A DNA stretch of 48,028 bases from an uncultured Lachnospiraceae bacterium (GTDB taxonomy: Bacteria; Bacillota; Clostridia; Lachnospirales; Lachnospiraceae), in NCBI GenBank assembly GCA_949076555.1, contig CARUOB010000001.1, forward strand, positions 57,285-105,312. The letters run 5' to 3'. The translations under genes and the position numbers were made by a program. Positions 1-8,558 of this stretch are shown piece by piece (within the stretch, counting starts at the first letter, position 1; each line of letters starts with the position of its first letter). The notes beneath the pieces were generated by a model, which searched no databases, was not told the origin of the DNA, and saw only the letters and a list, made by a program, of their open reading frames with translations.

Positions 1-1131
1 ATCGAGGAGATGGTCGGGAATCAGAAGGTGGTGCAGGCGTTTTCTCACGAGGATGAGGCGCTTGAGGAGTTCGACGAGATCAACGGCAGGCTGCAGGACT
101 GCTCCCTGCGGGCCATCTTTTTCTCCTCCCTGACGAATCCCTCCACCCGTTTTGTCAACAATCTGGTGTATGCGGGCGTGGCGGTTGTGGGCGCGGTGTA
201 TGCCGTTCATGGCGGGATCAGTGTGGGACAGTTGTCCTGTTTCCTCTCTTACGCGAACCAGTACACGAAGCCCTTCAACGAGATTTCCGGCGTGGTGACG
301 GAATTACAGAATGCCCTTGCCTGCGCGGCGCGGATTTTTGCGCTGATCGAGGAAGAGCCGCAGACACCGGAGCCGGACAACGCGCGGACGCTTAAAAATG
401 TGGAAGGGCGCGTGGAGCTTTCCCATGTGGCATTCTCCTACGTGCCGGACAAGAAGCTGATTACGGATTTGAATCTGGCGGTGAAGCCGGGGCAGCGGGT
501 AGCCATTGTCGGGCCTACGGGCTGCGGCAAGACGACGGTGATCAATCTGCTGATGCGGTTTTACGATGTGAACAGTGGAAAAATCAGTGTGGACGGCGCG
601 GATATCCGCGAAGTGACGAGAAAGAGCCTGCGGGAAAACTATGGGATGGTATTGCAGGAGACATGGTTAAAGGCTGGGACGATCCGCGATAATATCGTGA
701 TGGGCAGACCGGACGCCACGGAGGAAGAAGTGATCGCTGCGGCGAAAGCGTCCCACGCCCACAGCTTTATCAAGAGACTTTCCAAGGGCTATGATACGGT
801 GATCGGGGAGGACGGGGGCAGTCTGTCTCAGGGACAAAAGCAGCTTTTGTGCATCACGAGAGTCATGCTCTGTCTGCCGCCCATGTTGATTCTGGACGAG
901 GCGACCTCCTCCATAGACACGCGCACGGAGATACGGATTCAGAAAGCCTTTGCAACCATGATGCAGGGAAGAACCAGCTTTATCGTGGCGCACAGACTCT
1001 CTACCATCCGGGAGGCGGATGTGATTCTTGTTATGAAGGACGGGAACATTATCGAGCAGGGAAATCACGAGACATTGCTTGCGAAGAAAGGATTTTATGC
1101 CGGACTGTATGAAAGTCAGTTCGCCGTGTAG
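1..1131 (+). CDS. ABC transporter, membrane/ATP-binding half (3' part only)
   Basis: This is the C-terminal part of a type IV (MDR-like) exporter half-transporter; the reading frame is open to the first base, so the start and most transmembrane helices lie outside the window. The first ~110 residues are the last helices of the membrane domain. The ATPase domain follows: Walker A GPTGCGKTT, Q-loop LQETW, signature LSQGQ (Q in place of the usual second G), Walker B MLILDEATS and H-loop VAHRLS. In Firmicutes such half-transporters usually occur in pairs as heterodimeric exporters; a partner may lie upstream. The substrate cannot be read from sequence. The gene ends tail-to-tail with the minus-strand lipoprotein. 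Confidence 0.93.
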   Translation: MEEMVGNQKVVQAFSHEDEALEEFDEINGRLQDCSLRAIFFSSLTNPSTRFVNNLVYAGVAVVGAVYAVHGGISVGQLSCFLSYANQYTKPFNEISGVVTELQNALACAARIFALIEEEPQTPEPDNARTLKNVEGRVELSHVAFSYVPDKKLITDLNLAVKPGQRVAIVGPTGCGKTTVINLLMRFYDVNSGKISVDGADIREVTRKSLRENYGMVLQETWLKAGTIRDNIVMGRPDATEEEVIAAAKASHAHSFIKRLSKGYDTVIGEDGGSLSQGQKQLLCITRVMLCLPPMLILDEATSSIDTRTEIRIQKAFATMMQGRTSFIVAHRLSTIREADVILVMKDGNIIEQGNHETLLAKKGFYAGLYESQFAV

Positions 1132-1140
1132 CTGCAGTGT

Positions 1141-1190
1141 AGTTCAGTTCATGATTTTGCACTTGCTGCAAAGTCCTGAGCTGAACTGTT
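1141..1190. repeat. Nested hairpin between convergent genes; related to the hairpin at 30166
   Basis: An outer stem AGTTCAG (1141-1147) pairs with CTGAACT (1182-1188). An inner stem is built on TTTGCACTTGCTGCAAA. It separates the ABC gene from the convergent lipoprotein gene and actually encodes that protein's last residues. The word TTTGCACTTGC with its GCAAAGTCC arm recurs in the hairpin at 30168-30189, so the two are probably copies of one small palindromic repeat. It may act as a terminator, but there is no clear T run. Confidence 0.5.
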
Positions 1191-1676
1191 ATAATAGGAG
1201 GCGTCTTTGTTGTAGTCCATGGATTCGGAGCGGATGTCCGTGATCGCGCCGTTTTCCCACTCGAAAACGAGATACTGGTAGACTACGGCGTGATGCTCCA
1301 GATACGCCTCATCGGTTAAAAAGGAGAGAAGCGCGTCTTTTTCGATTTCGTTATCCTCACAGAAGGCGTCGATCTCCACGGCTGCGCCGTCCACAAAGAA
1401 GGAGGGCAGGATCGTGGTCAGAGATTTGTCAAAGGGAATTTCCTCCGGGGAAAGGAACCGATAGTCGCCGCCATCCACGGAAGAGAGAATGTCATAATCT
1501 TTGTAGGCGGCCAGGAAAGCGTCGGAACCGTCCCCGATTTTCACGCCGCGTATGGTTTGTGCCGTCTCCGCGTCCAGATCGTAGTCTGTGGAGGTCAAAA
1601 GAGGCTTTTCCTCACCGCAGGCGTTAAGAAGCGCGAGGGAGCATGTCAGTATAAAGCAGGCAGCGATTTTTTTCAT
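1149..1676 (-). CDS. Putative lipoprotein, unknown function
   Basis: A 175-residue protein with a lipoprotein signal: N-terminal MKKIAAC, a hydrophobic stretch, and the lipobox LLNAC with Cys20, so it is predicted to be anchored on the outer face of the membrane. The rest is acidic with no motif I recognise. The start is at 1676, preceded by an AGAGG ribosome-binding site; a longer open frame to 1787 would run through the tRNA gene and is rejected. Its last codons (FAASAKS) lie in the hairpin at 1141-1190, so the C-terminus may have been shaped by a repeat. It is convergent with the ABC gene; no functional partner is apparent. Confidence 0.75.
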   Translation of the reverse strand: MKKIAACFILTCSLALLNACGEEKPLLTSTDYDLDAETAQTIRGVKIGDGSDAFLAAYKDYDILSSVDGGDYRFLSPEEIPFDKSLTTILPSFFVDGAAVEIDAFCEDNEIEKDALLSFLTDEAYLEHHAVVYQYLVFEWENGAITDIRSESMDYNKDASYYNSSAQDFAASAKS

Positions 1677-1741
1677 GGGAATCCTCTTTCTGTAAAAGTG
1701 TACTGAAAAACCCGCGAGCAACGACTCACGGGTCATAATAA

Positions 1742-1812
1742 CAGGGGCAGTAGGAATCGAACCCACATCGATGGTTTTGGAGACCACTGTTCTACCTTTG
1801 AACTATGCCCCT
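1742..1812 (-). tRNA. tRNA-Trp (CCA anticodon)
   Basis: The minus strand folds as a standard 71-nt tRNA. The acceptor AGGGGCA pairs with TGCCCCT. The D arm has GTTC/GAAC, and the anticodon stem GTGGT/ACCAT carries loop CTCCAAA, giving anticodon CCA for tryptophan. The T arm is GTGGG/CCTAC with TTCGAAT loop, and the discriminator base is G. No CCA tail is encoded. It stands alone, upstream of the lipoprotein gene. Confidence 0.96.
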
Positions 1813-1909
1813 ATACTGTGCGGTTGGTGAAAGCAAACCACCGAAAGTTATTATAGCATAGGTGAGGGGAGAGTGCAAGAGTGTTTTTGACCGGAAAGGA
1901 AGGTAATTT

Positions 1910-2356
1910 ATGTTAGAGCAGGCAGGAACCATGTTTGACAATATGGAGGCGATGACGTATCGCTTAAAGAAAAAGGTTTACAAAGAGCGGATGGGGCAGT
2001 TTCGGGAGAAGAATCAGGAAATTCTTGCGGAAATGACAGACTTTGTGGAGCGGGCGGAAGAACAGAAGCGGGGCGAGGCGGCGGCGCAGACGGCGAAGGC
2101 CTTTGCGGATGCGGTGGAAGCGCGCTTTGCCAAACGGGGCAAAATCAGCGGCAGGAGCCAGATGGACATTAACCTGTTTATGATTTACTTCGTCTTTCCG
2201 GCGATTCTTCTGACGCAGAGCGAATATGCGGGACTGCTTGCGGACGCGGTCCGGGACGAGTGGCGGGGGCGGTTTAAAAACAGTGAACAGCTTGGGTATG
2301 CGACGTATGAAGAAATCTACAATACCTTTCAGGAGAAGTTTCTGGGGTTGTTTTAG
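1910..2356 (+). CDS. Conserved-looking hypothetical protein, helical
   Basis: A 148-residue protein that I do not recognise. It begins after a GGAAGG ribosome-binding site seven bases from the ATG. The first ~80 residues are charged and alanine-rich and look like a long helix or coiled coil (for example KKKVYKERMGQFREKNQEI). A more hydrophobic stretch follows (INLFMIYFVFPAILLTQ), then an acidic/aromatic end. The hydrophobic stretch is too short and too polar at the flanks to be a confident membrane helix. It is a single-gene unit with a hairpin directly after the stop codon. Length and codon use match the neighbours, so it is probably a real gene. Confidence 0.7.
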   Translation: MLEQAGTMFDNMEAMTYRLKKKVYKERMGQFREKNQEILAEMTDFVERAEEQKRGEAAAQTAKAFADAVEARFAKRGKISGRSQMDINLFMIYFVFPAILLTQSEYAGLLADAVRDEWRGRFKNSEQLGYATYEEIYNTFQEKFLGLF

Positions 2357-2376
2357 GAAGTTGCAGAGGAATTTCA

Positions 2377-2406
2377 GGGCGGCGCAGGAAACGCCGCCCA
2401 TTGTTT
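2377..2406 (+). terminator. Rho-independent terminator
   Basis: A perfect 8-bp stem, GGGCGGCG (2377-2384) with CGCCGCCC (2392-2399), loop CAGGAAA, followed by ATTGTTTT. It lies just after the 1910-2356 gene and just past the end of the convergent GH42 gene. The T run favours the plus strand. Confidence 0.75.
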
Positions 2407-4577
2407 TACACTTCTTCCAAAATCAGAAAATCCCAGCGGGAGAGGGAGATACGGTCGCCCTCTTTTACGACGGCTGTGGTTTCCTTTTCGCAGGAAGCGG
2501 CGGCTGTTCTGACAGCGGAAGTGCTCTCCCCGGACAAAGCGGCATCCCCGTTTGAGGGCAGCGGCTCGTGGCCGGAAAGCAGCACGCGGGCGTAAGGGCC
2601 GTGGTAGACGGTCTCCTGCGGTTCTTCGGAATAATTAAAATAGTATATGATTTCTTTTTGCAGGCCGTTTGTCCCCCGCTTGACGATCAGAGGATAGACG
2701 GCTTCTTCTCTGGAAACGCCCGCCTTGTCACAGAGGAAGGCGAGGAGCTTTTTGAGCACATCCCCGTCCGTATAACAGCCAAGGTAGGCAGCATAGCCCT
2801 GACCGAACCGGTTTCCCGTGAGGGCGGCGCAGTCACCCCAGTGGGGATGGTCGTAGAGCGCCAGCGGTTCGGCGGTGTCAGGCAGGAGAAGCTCCATCCA
2901 GCTATGGACACAGTGGTTTGCTTCCGGCGGTTCCTGTCCTGCCGCTGTACGAAGATTGACTGAATTGGTCATATCAGCCGCGTGGGATTTTGTCTGCATT
3001 TCCGGCGCAGGTCGTAACCCCACCTGCACGGCGTCCGTAAACTGGTCGTAGGTCATGCCGAAAACGTCGGTCAGACCGTGGGGCAGGTCGTCGTGGTAGA
3101 TTTTCAGCATTCTGTCCGCCACGGCGGTTTTGAAGGTGGAGAGCAGCACGCCGCCACCCTGTACGTAGTTTTTCAGCGCATCCGTAAGTGTGTCGGAGAC
3201 GCTGTAGAGGGCGGGCGCAATCAACAGCTTGTACTGACTAAATAAGTCAATATCTCTCTCCGCCGAGAGGATGTCGCATTCTATATTCATTTCGTAGAGA
3301 GCGTCGAATACCCAGCGGAAAACGTCGTTGTAGGCCGGACCGTCCTTGATCGGAAACCATTGCAGGGCGTCCAGAGAGACATTGTCCAGAAGGATTGCGA
3401 CTTTACTGTGTTTTTTCAAATTGACCAGATGAGTACCATGTTTGGCAAAGTCCGCGCCGATGCGGCAGGTTTCCCGGTAGGTGGCGTTTTCTTTCAGGTT
3501 ATGGCTGAGTACGCCTTTCCAGTAGGATTCGATGGCGTTGTGGATGGAGTGCCAGTGCCAGTACTCCACACAGTTGGCCCCGTTTGCCAGATGGCTGAAC
3601 GCCTGCAGGCGCAGCTGCCCGGGATAGGGGAGCCAGCCGTGATTGCCCTGCGCCTCGGTCTCCAGAACGAGATAGTTGTCTTTCTTTAAGGAGCGGGCGA
3701 TGGCGCCGCCGAAGGCGATTTCCTTTCCGGTGAGATCCTGCGCGGAGGGGTGGTAAATATCGCATCCCGCTATGGTGAGCGGTCCGGCTGCCTCCCACTG
3801 GTTCACCTCCGGCTGTAAGCCGAAAGAGAAGCCCCGCCAGTCGTAGTCGAAATTTTGTGTGATAAACTGGTCCGGGCGGGCGTATTCCTGTACGATGGCA
3901 CATTGCCATGCGAGAAACTCCGACACCAGGTTTTGTTGGAATTTATGATATGCCGCGCCGAGGCTGGCGTTGATGGTGCCGCGCACGTCGGGGAAATCCT
4001 CCCACGTGTTGATCCGGTTGCTCCAGTAATCAAGTCCCCATGCTTCGTTTAAGAGAGTCAGGTCGTCATGGAAAAGTGCCCGCACATAGTCTGCGAACTG
4101 TTCCTGGGCGTAGGCGGAACAGGTATCGTAAGATTTGGTTTCATTGTCGAGCTGGAAGCCGATCACATGGTCATAAGGCTGTACTTCCTCCATCAGCCTG
4201 CGGATGATGCGCTCCGCGTGTTTTAGGTACATGGGGTGGGCGATATCCATGTTTTGCCTGTGGCCGTAACGCCCGGGACCGCCGTGGGTCTCGGTGATGA
4301 TATCCGGGTATTTGCGGGCAAGCCATGTGGGAACCGCGTAGGTGGGCGTGCCAACGATCACCTGCATGCCGTGTTTTTTCGAGCAGGACAGCATCCGGTG
4401 CAGATGGGTGAAGTCAAAAACGCCGTCCTGCGGCTCCCATGTGCTCCATGTGGACTCCGCGATGCGGATCACGTTCATGCCCGCTTTTTTCATCATTTCC
4501 ATATCGGTTTCGATGCGGTCAGTGGGAAGGTATTCGTCGTAGTAGGCCGCGCCGTAGAGCAGTTTATTCATTTTCAT
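2406..4577 (-). CDS. Beta-galactosidase, glycoside hydrolase family 42
   Basis: A 723-residue cytoplasmic GH42 enzyme that hydrolyses terminal beta-galactosides, probably galacto-oligosaccharides taken up from outside. The (beta/alpha)8 domain covers about residues 8-390, with the acid/base Glu146 in FQLDNE and the probable nucleophile Glu306 in YLVLETEAQ. The trimerisation domain begins near HSKVAILLDNVS, followed by a beta-rich C-terminus. No signal peptide is seen. The start at 4577 is set by GGGAGG seven bases upstream; an in-frame upstream extension lacks this site. It lies 82 bases after the DUF3842 gene on the same strand, so the two are probably co-transcribed. Two TGAC-N7-GTCA dyads (2957, 3235) fall inside it. 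Confidence 0.93.
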   Translation of the reverse strand: MKMNKLLYGAAYYDEYLPTDRIETDMEMMKKAGMNVIRIAESTWSTWEPQDGVFDFTHLHRMLSCSKKHGMQVIVGTPTYAVPTWLARKYPDIITETHGGPGRYGHRQNMDIAHPMYLKHAERIIRRLMEEVQPYDHVIGFQLDNETKSYDTCSAYAQEQFADYVRALFHDDLTLLNEAWGLDYWSNRINTWEDFPDVRGTINASLGAAYHKFQQNLVSEFLAWQCAIVQEYARPDQFITQNFDYDWRGFSFGLQPEVNQWEAAGPLTIAGCDIYHPSAQDLTGKEIAFGGAIARSLKKDNYLVLETEAQGNHGWLPYPGQLRLQAFSHLANGANCVEYWHWHSIHNAIESYWKGVLSHNLKENATYRETCRIGADFAKHGTHLVNLKKHSKVAILLDNVSLDALQWFPIKDGPAYNDVFRWVFDALYEMNIECDILSAERDIDLFSQYKLLIAPALYSVSDTLTDALKNYVQGGGVLLSTFKTAVADRMLKIYHDDLPHGLTDVFGMTYDQFTDAVQVGLRPAPEMQTKSHAADMTNSVNLRTAAGQEPPEANHCVHSWMELLLPDTAEPLALYDHPHWGDCAALTGNRFGQGYAAYLGCYTDGDVLKKLLAFLCDKAGVSREEAVYPLIVKRGTNGLQKEIIYYFNYSEEPQETVYHGPYARVLLSGHEPLPSNGDAALSGESTSAVRTAAASCEKETTAVVKEGDRISLSRWDFLILEEV

Positions 4578-4659
4578 CGGTTTTCCTCCCAATATAAAAA
4601 ATAGTTCTTCCCAGCCGATCCGGCAAAAACAGCCGGAAAGATTTTCGGGAAACGTGTTC

Positions 4660-5064
4660 TCACAGCATGGTTTCCAGACGCTCCACCGCCAGCCGGATGT
4701 ATTCGCCAAGAGAAGTTTCTGTGCACCCCGCGATAAAGTGGTTGCAGCGGTTTACCGGAATCAGAATTTTAAAGGCTTTGCTTGCGCCCACGGCGGTGGC
4801 GATGGCGGGGGTAATTTCCCCGAGCAGGGCGTTTGCGAAGACAATCCCAACAGGGCCGATCACGATATCCGCGTCGGTAACATTGACGAGCGCCGCGTTT
4901 TCTCCGGTTGCGCCGAAATCCGCCCCGGCCTTTAACATGGCGGCGGTGGCGGCGGTGTTGGTGCCGATGGCGTACAGTTCTAAATCTTTATGTCTTGCCT
5001 TGATCTGTTCGATGACGGTCTTGCCGATGCGGCCGCCCTGTCCGTCGATGACGGTGATTTTCAT
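4660..5064 (-). CDS. DUF3842 family protein
   Basis: A 134-residue protein that matches the DUF3842 family from memory. The N-terminus MKITVIDGQGGRIGK looks like a nucleotide-binding Rossmann-type start (beta strand then Gly-rich turn). Further glycine/alanine-rich beta-alpha units follow (LYAIGTNTAATAAMLKAGAD, IVIGPVGIVFANALLGEITP). A cysteine lies in NRCNHFIAGC. The function is not known. AAGGAGG precedes the start. It is the first gene of a likely two-gene unit with the GH42 enzyme and is divergent from spoVAA. Confidence 0.85.
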   Translation of the reverse strand: MKITVIDGQGGRIGKTVIEQIKARHKDLELYAIGTNTAATAAMLKAGADFGATGENAALVNVTDADIVIGPVGIVFANALLGEITPAIATAVGASKAFKILIPVNRCNHFIAGCTETSLGEYIRLAVERLETML

Positions 5065-5079
5065 ATGGGGTTTCCTCCT

Positions 5080-5354
5080 TTATGTTGACTGATGTAGTCG
5101 TTAACATGGCATATCATAGTGTCTGCAATATATGGCCGCAAACACGCAGGTGTTTCGCGCATGTTTATGGCAGGCAGTGTTTTGCAAAAAATTTCACAAA
5201 GATAACAATAGTGTACCATAAGAGTACAACGTATAAAATAAAAAAATTTCCTTATAATACCCTTTATCAAATGATCGCGTTGCGATCATTGAGAGAATGC
5301 TTCGCATTCTCTGCAATAAAAAAAGTGGTGAAAACGGGAGAAGTTATGTCAACT
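5080..5354. promoter_or_regulatory. Divergent intergenic region with tandem triloop hairpins
   Basis: This 280-bp gap separates DUF3842 (minus) and spoVAA (plus). It holds two motif variants, TTATGTTGACT (5080-5090) and TTATGTCAACT (5344-5354), the latter containing the spoVAA start codon. An AT-rich stretch contains TATAAT at 5253. Two tight hairpins follow in tandem: ATGATCGC-GTT-GCGATCAT (5271-5289) and AGAGAATGC-TTC-GCATTCTCT (5292-5312). I did not find a good sigma-G type promoter here. Confidence 0.55.
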
Positions 5355-5981
5355 AGTAGTGTGACCATTTATCTGAAAGTGGAACAGAATGTGGAGGTGC
5401 AGAAGCCGGAGGTGAGCGTCAAGGATATTGCGACGCTCAGCTGTACGGATTCCCATGTGCTTGCAAAGGCAAAATCCCTGAAACTGTGGACGTTTCAGGA
5501 GGGAGAGAGCAAGAGGCAGGTAATCAGCGTGCTCAAGGTCATTGAGGAGATCGAGAAGGCATGTCCTGGCGTGAGCGTGGAAAGTCTGGGCGAGGCGGAT
5601 GTGCTTGTGGAGTGGATTCGTGTGGACAGGCACAAAGGGTTTGTCCAGTGGTGCAAGCTGGCATTCGTGTCGCTGGTCAGTTTTTTTGGTACGGCATTCA
5701 CTATCATGGCTTTTCACAACGATATCGGGATCAACGAAGTGTTTTCCAAGCTCTATGAGATGGTGATGGGCTATCGGGGAGACGGGTACGGCATTTTGGA
5801 ACTTTCCTACTCGGTGGGGCTTGCGGTTGGCATCATTGTATTCTTTAACCATATCGGCGGCAGGCGGATCACCAAAGACCCCACGCCGATTGAAGTGGAA
5901 ATGCGGATTTATGAGGAGGACGTAAACAAGGCGCTCATTGCCACGGCGGACAGGGAGGGAAAGACCATTGATGTTTCTTAG
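5346..5981 (+). CDS. spoVAA: Stage V sporulation protein AA
   Basis: A 211-residue SpoVAA. The SpoVA proteins form the channel that moves dipicolinic acid into the forespore during sporulation and out on germination. The N-terminal ~95 residues are a soluble domain (beginning MSTSSVTIYLKVEQ). Two membrane helices follow, around KLAFVSLVSFFGTAFTIMAF and YSVGLAVGIIVFFNHIGG. The ATG at 5346 follows GGGAG; in-frame sequence upstream is not conserved-looking and contains the hairpins. The stop overlaps the spoVAB start by 11 bases, so they are translationally coupled. The set is incomplete here: D and E lie more than 30 kb away. Confidence 0.92.
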   Translation: MSTSSVTIYLKVEQNVEVQKPEVSVKDIATLSCTDSHVLAKAKSLKLWTFQEGESKRQVISVLKVIEEIEKACPGVSVESLGEADVLVEWIRVDRHKGFVQWCKLAFVSLVSFFGTAFTIMAFHNDIGINEVFSKLYEMVMGYRGDGYGILELSYSVGLAVGIIVFFNHIGGRRITKDPTPIEVEMRIYEEDVNKALIATADREGKTIDVS

Positions 5982-6456
5982 ACAGCTTCTTCTTTCGGTG
6001 ATCGGGGGAAGCGCCGGGCTGATCGTGTCGGCGGGCGTGTTCACGGTGCTCATTTCGGTGGGGCTGATTCCACGGTTTGCGGGCAAAATGCATGTGGCGA
6101 AAAAAGTGTTTGTGCTGGAGGAGATGGTTATATTCGGCACGCTGGCGGGCAGTTTTTTCAGTGTCTTTAGAGAGTGGGGCATGGTGGGAAGGATGGTGCG
6201 GACGCAGGCGGTTTTCGGAACGGCGACGGAGGGCATCTGGAATATCGCAGGGACCCTTTTTCAGATTGTGTTTGGTCTGTTTGCCGGGATCTTTGTGGGA
6301 TGCCTTGCCCTCGCCATCGCGGAGATGCTAAACACGATTCCCGTCTTTGCAAGAAGGATCGGGTTCCGCCATGGGCTTGGGATTGCGATACTGTCGGTGG
6401 CGCTTGGAAAGCTGACGGGGAGTGTGATTTACTTTACCCAGCGGATATTTTTGTGA
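5971..6456 (+). CDS. spoVAB: Stage V sporulation protein AB
   Basis: A 161-residue, strongly hydrophobic protein with about four to five membrane helices (for example LLLSVIGGSAGLIVSAGVFT and LFQIVFGLFAGIFVGCLALA). Size, position after spoVAA and sequence fit SpoVAB of the inner spore membrane channel. The start ATG lies inside the end of spoVAA, after GGGAGGG, and gives an 11-base overlap. Its precise role in the SpoVA complex is not known from the family. Identification rests on recall of the family and gene order. Confidence 0.9.
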   Translation: MFLRQLLLSVIGGSAGLIVSAGVFTVLISVGLIPRFAGKMHVAKKVFVLEEMVIFGTLAGSFFSVFREWGMVGRMVRTQAVFGTATEGIWNIAGTLFQIVFGLFAGIFVGCLALAIAEMLNTIPVFARRIGFRHGLGIAILSVALGKLTGSVIYFTQRIFL

Positions 6457-6586
6457 CAGCGTTTGTTTGGTGAGAATGTGAAACCCGAAATGGGGCCAGA
6501 GAAAACGACGAAATGACAGCCAGGATTTGATGCGTTTCGCAATTATCAAAAACAGAAACAGAAAAAGAAAAAGGAGAAGACAGATT

Positions 6587-7096
6587 ATGGCACAAAATCA
6601 GGGACAGCAGGAAACGGAGAAACCGGAAGATAAGATGACGCAGCAGGAGAGGGAGCAGGCTTACAGGCAGCATGTGGAGCAGACAACGCCGAAGTACAGT
6701 ATGCCCCTGCGCATGGCGAAGGCTTTTGTTGTGGGCGGCATGATATGCGTGATCGGACAGTGCATTTTAAACTATGCCACGAACAGTATGGGGCTTGATA
6801 AAGAGACGGCCGGTTCGTGGTGTTCCATGCTTTTGGTGCTGGCGAGCGTACTCTTAACCGGGTTCGGCCTCTATCATAAATGTGTGGAGTGGGGCGGCGC
6901 GGGGGCGCTCGTGCCGATCACGGGTTTCGCGAACTCCGTGGCGTCGGCGGCCATCGAGTACCAGAAGGAAGGGCAGGTGTACGGCATCGGGTGTAAGATT
7001 TTCACCATCGCCGGACCGGTGATCCTGTATGGCATATTTACAAGCTGGGCTCTTGGCGCGGTGTACTGGATCGGGAAATTATTGGGGATTGTGTGA
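6587..7096 (+). CDS. spoVAC: Stage V sporulation protein AC
   Basis: A 169-residue SpoVAC. The first ~50 residues are hydrophilic (Gln/Glu-rich), then four to five membrane helices follow, such as AKAFVVGGMICVIGQCILNY and SMLLVLASVLLTGFGLYHKC, with the conserved GGAGALVPITGFANSVASAA segment. In B. subtilis SpoVAC acts as a mechanosensitive channel in dipicolinate release. The start at 6587 follows AAGGAGA; 130 bases separate it from spoVAB, with no gene in between. In most clostridia spoVAD and spoVAE follow directly; here a 9-bp hairpin and then bioY follow instead. Confidence 0.94.
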   Translation: MAQNQGQQETEKPEDKMTQQEREQAYRQHVEQTTPKYSMPLRMAKAFVVGGMICVIGQCILNYATNSMGLDKETAGSWCSMLLVLASVLLTGFGLYHKCVEWGGAGALVPITGFANSVASAAIEYQKEGQVYGIGCKIFTIAGPVILYGIFTSWALGAVYWIGKLLGIV

Positions 7097-7118
7097 GGGA
7101 AACCGTGCCGTTTCCCTC
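7095..7118 (+). terminator. Hairpin after spoVAC, possible terminator
   Basis: A perfect 9-bp stem GAGGGAAAC (7095-7103) / GTTTCCCTC (7110-7118) with loop CGTGCC overlaps the spoVAC stop codon. No T run follows, so termination strength is uncertain. Confidence 0.45.
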
Positions 7119-7162
7119 AACAGAATGCCCGCATATATCTCACATGGAAAAGAAAGACAATC

Positions 7163-7225
7163 TTGACATCCTTTATCGATATGTTATACTCAGATTGTTA
7201 ACCAAGAAGGGAAATGGTTAACAAT
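7163..7225 (+). promoter_or_regulatory. Biotin operon promoter and BirA-type operator
   Basis: A sigma-A promoter with TTGACA (7163-7168), a 16-bp spacer and TATACT (7185-7190) is followed at once by a perfect inverted repeat, TTGTTAACC (7195-7203) and GGTTAACAA (7216-7224), 12 bp apart. This matches the known BirA half-site pattern, though many BirA sites have a longer spacer (14-16 bp). It covers the expected transcription start, so holo-BirA binding would block the bio genes when biotin is plentiful. Confidence 0.88.
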
Positions 7226-7257
7226 GAGAACAAGAATCGGATAAAGGGAGGGTCACT

Positions 7258-7878
7258 ATGGAAAAAAGAATGACTGTTGAAACAGGTAAAAAGAAGAAAT
7301 TAACGGCCGGGCGAAGGATTGGCACACGGGAAATGGTGCTTTGCGGGGTGTTTACCACGCTGATTGCGGTGGGTGCATTTATCAAGGTGCCTGTGCCCGT
7401 GGTGCCCTTTACCCTGCAATTTCTCTTTACCATGCTGGCGGGACTTTTGCTTGGCGCCAGACTTGGCGCAATGAGTGTGGGCGTCTATATTCTGTTGGGG
7501 CTGTGCGGAATCCCCATCTTTGCGGAGGGCGGGGGATTCTGGTACATATTAAAGCCAAGTTTCGGCTATCTTCTCGGCTTTATGCTGGCGGCCTATGTGA
7601 CGGGCAGGCTGGTGGAGCGCAGAGGACGTTTGACGACCGGATGGGTCATGGCGGTGAATTTTCTGGGGCTTTTCATCGTCTATGCGGCCGGAATGATATA
7701 TTACTATATGATTTGTAATTATGTGATTGACACGCCCATAGCTCTGGGGCCGCTGTTTCTTTACTGCTTCGTGCTGGCGGTTCCGGGCGATATTTGTCTG
7801 TGTATTCTCGCGGCTATATTGACTATCAGGGTCAGACCCGTATTTCAAAAAATGACGGAAGAGGGGCTGCGAAAATGA
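7258..7878 (+). CDS. bioY: Biotin transporter, BioY family S component
   Basis: A 206-residue membrane protein, the biotin-binding S component of an ECF-type importer. About six membrane helices are visible. The conserved PVPVVPFTLQFLFTMLAGLL and GARLGAMSVGVYILLGLCG stretches are typical of BioY. No ATPase or T component is encoded nearby, so it would rely on a shared ECF module or work alone. It starts 33 bases after the BirA-type operator, and its stop overlaps the bioD start as ATGA. It is thus the first gene of a biotin regulon pairing uptake with the last steps of synthesis. Confidence 0.95.
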   Translation: MEKRMTVETGKKKKLTAGRRIGTREMVLCGVFTTLIAVGAFIKVPVPVVPFTLQFLFTMLAGLLLGARLGAMSVGVYILLGLCGIPIFAEGGGFWYILKPSFGYLLGFMLAAYVTGRLVERRGRLTTGWVMAVNFLGLFIVYAAGMIYYYMICNYVIDTPIALGPLFLYCFVLAVPGDICLCILAAILTIRVRPVFQKMTEEGLRK

Positions 7879-8558
7879 GTAAAAATCTCTTTATCACCGG
7901 AACAGGGACGGATGTGGGAAAAACATATGTGACCGGGCTGGTCATCAAGAAACTTAAGGAGAGCGGGGCAAATGCCGCCTACTACAAGGCAGCTATGAGC
8001 GGCAACGAAAGAAGGGCGGACGGGACGCTGGTACCGGGGGATGCCCTGTCTGTGAAGGAGGTTTCCGGGATTGCCCAGCCCTTGGAGGAGATGTGTCCGT
8101 ACATATATGAAAACGCGTATTCGCCCCATCTGGCGGCCCGCATCGAGGGAGGGGCGGTGGAACTTTCCGTGGTTTTGGACGGGTTCCGGAAGGTCAGCGA
8201 AGCGTACGATTATGTGACGGTGGAGGGCAGCGGCGGCATTCTCTGCCCCATCCGCTATGACGGGGAACGGATCATGCTGGAGGATGTGATCAAGAGCCTT
8301 GCGTTGTCCTGTCTGCTGGTTGCTGACGCAGGGCTTGGCACGATTAACAGCGTGGTGCTGACCGCAGAGTATATGCGCGCCAGAAGCATTCCCATTGTGG
8401 GGATGATCTTTAACCGTTTTCATAAAGGCAATGTGATGGAGGAGGATAATATCCGCATGTGCGAGGCGTTGACGGGACTTAAAACACTTGCCTGTGTGCA
8501 GGAGGGTGACCGGGCGCTTGCTATGGAGGAAGAGACACTGCTGGCGCTGTATCGTTGA
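7875..8558 (+). CDS. bioD: Dethiobiotin synthetase
   Basis: A 227-residue ATP-dependent enzyme that closes the ureido ring of dethiobiotin from 7,8-diaminopelargonic acid and CO2. The P-loop GTGTDVGKT is near residue 8. YYKAAMSG carries a substrate-site lysine, and TVEGSGGILCP and the later GMIFNRF match the family. The start overlaps the bioY stop (ATGA), so translation is coupled; a longer in-frame start inside bioY is not favoured. Its substrate would come from BioA, encoded next. A TGAC-N7-GTCA dyad lies at 7930. Confidence 0.95.
   Translation: MSKNLFITGTGTDVGKTYVTGLVIKKLKESGANAAYYKAAMSGNERRADGTLVPGDALSVKEVSGIAQPLEEMCPYIYENAYSPHLAARIEGGAVELSVVLDGFRKVSEAYDYVTVEGSGGILCPIRYDGERIMLEDVIKSLALSCLLVADAGLGTINSVVLTAEYMRARSIPIVGMIFNRFHKGNVMEEDNIRMCEALTGLKTLACVQEGDRALAMEEETLLALYR

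Noticed and set aside
5349..6236. Long open frame antisense to spoVAA/spoVAB
   Set aside because: It is a mirror of the G+C-rich coding strand, has no ribosome-binding site and no recognisable domain. The same applies to long antisense frames opposite the GTPase (14778-15656) and the EAL gene (32360-33454).
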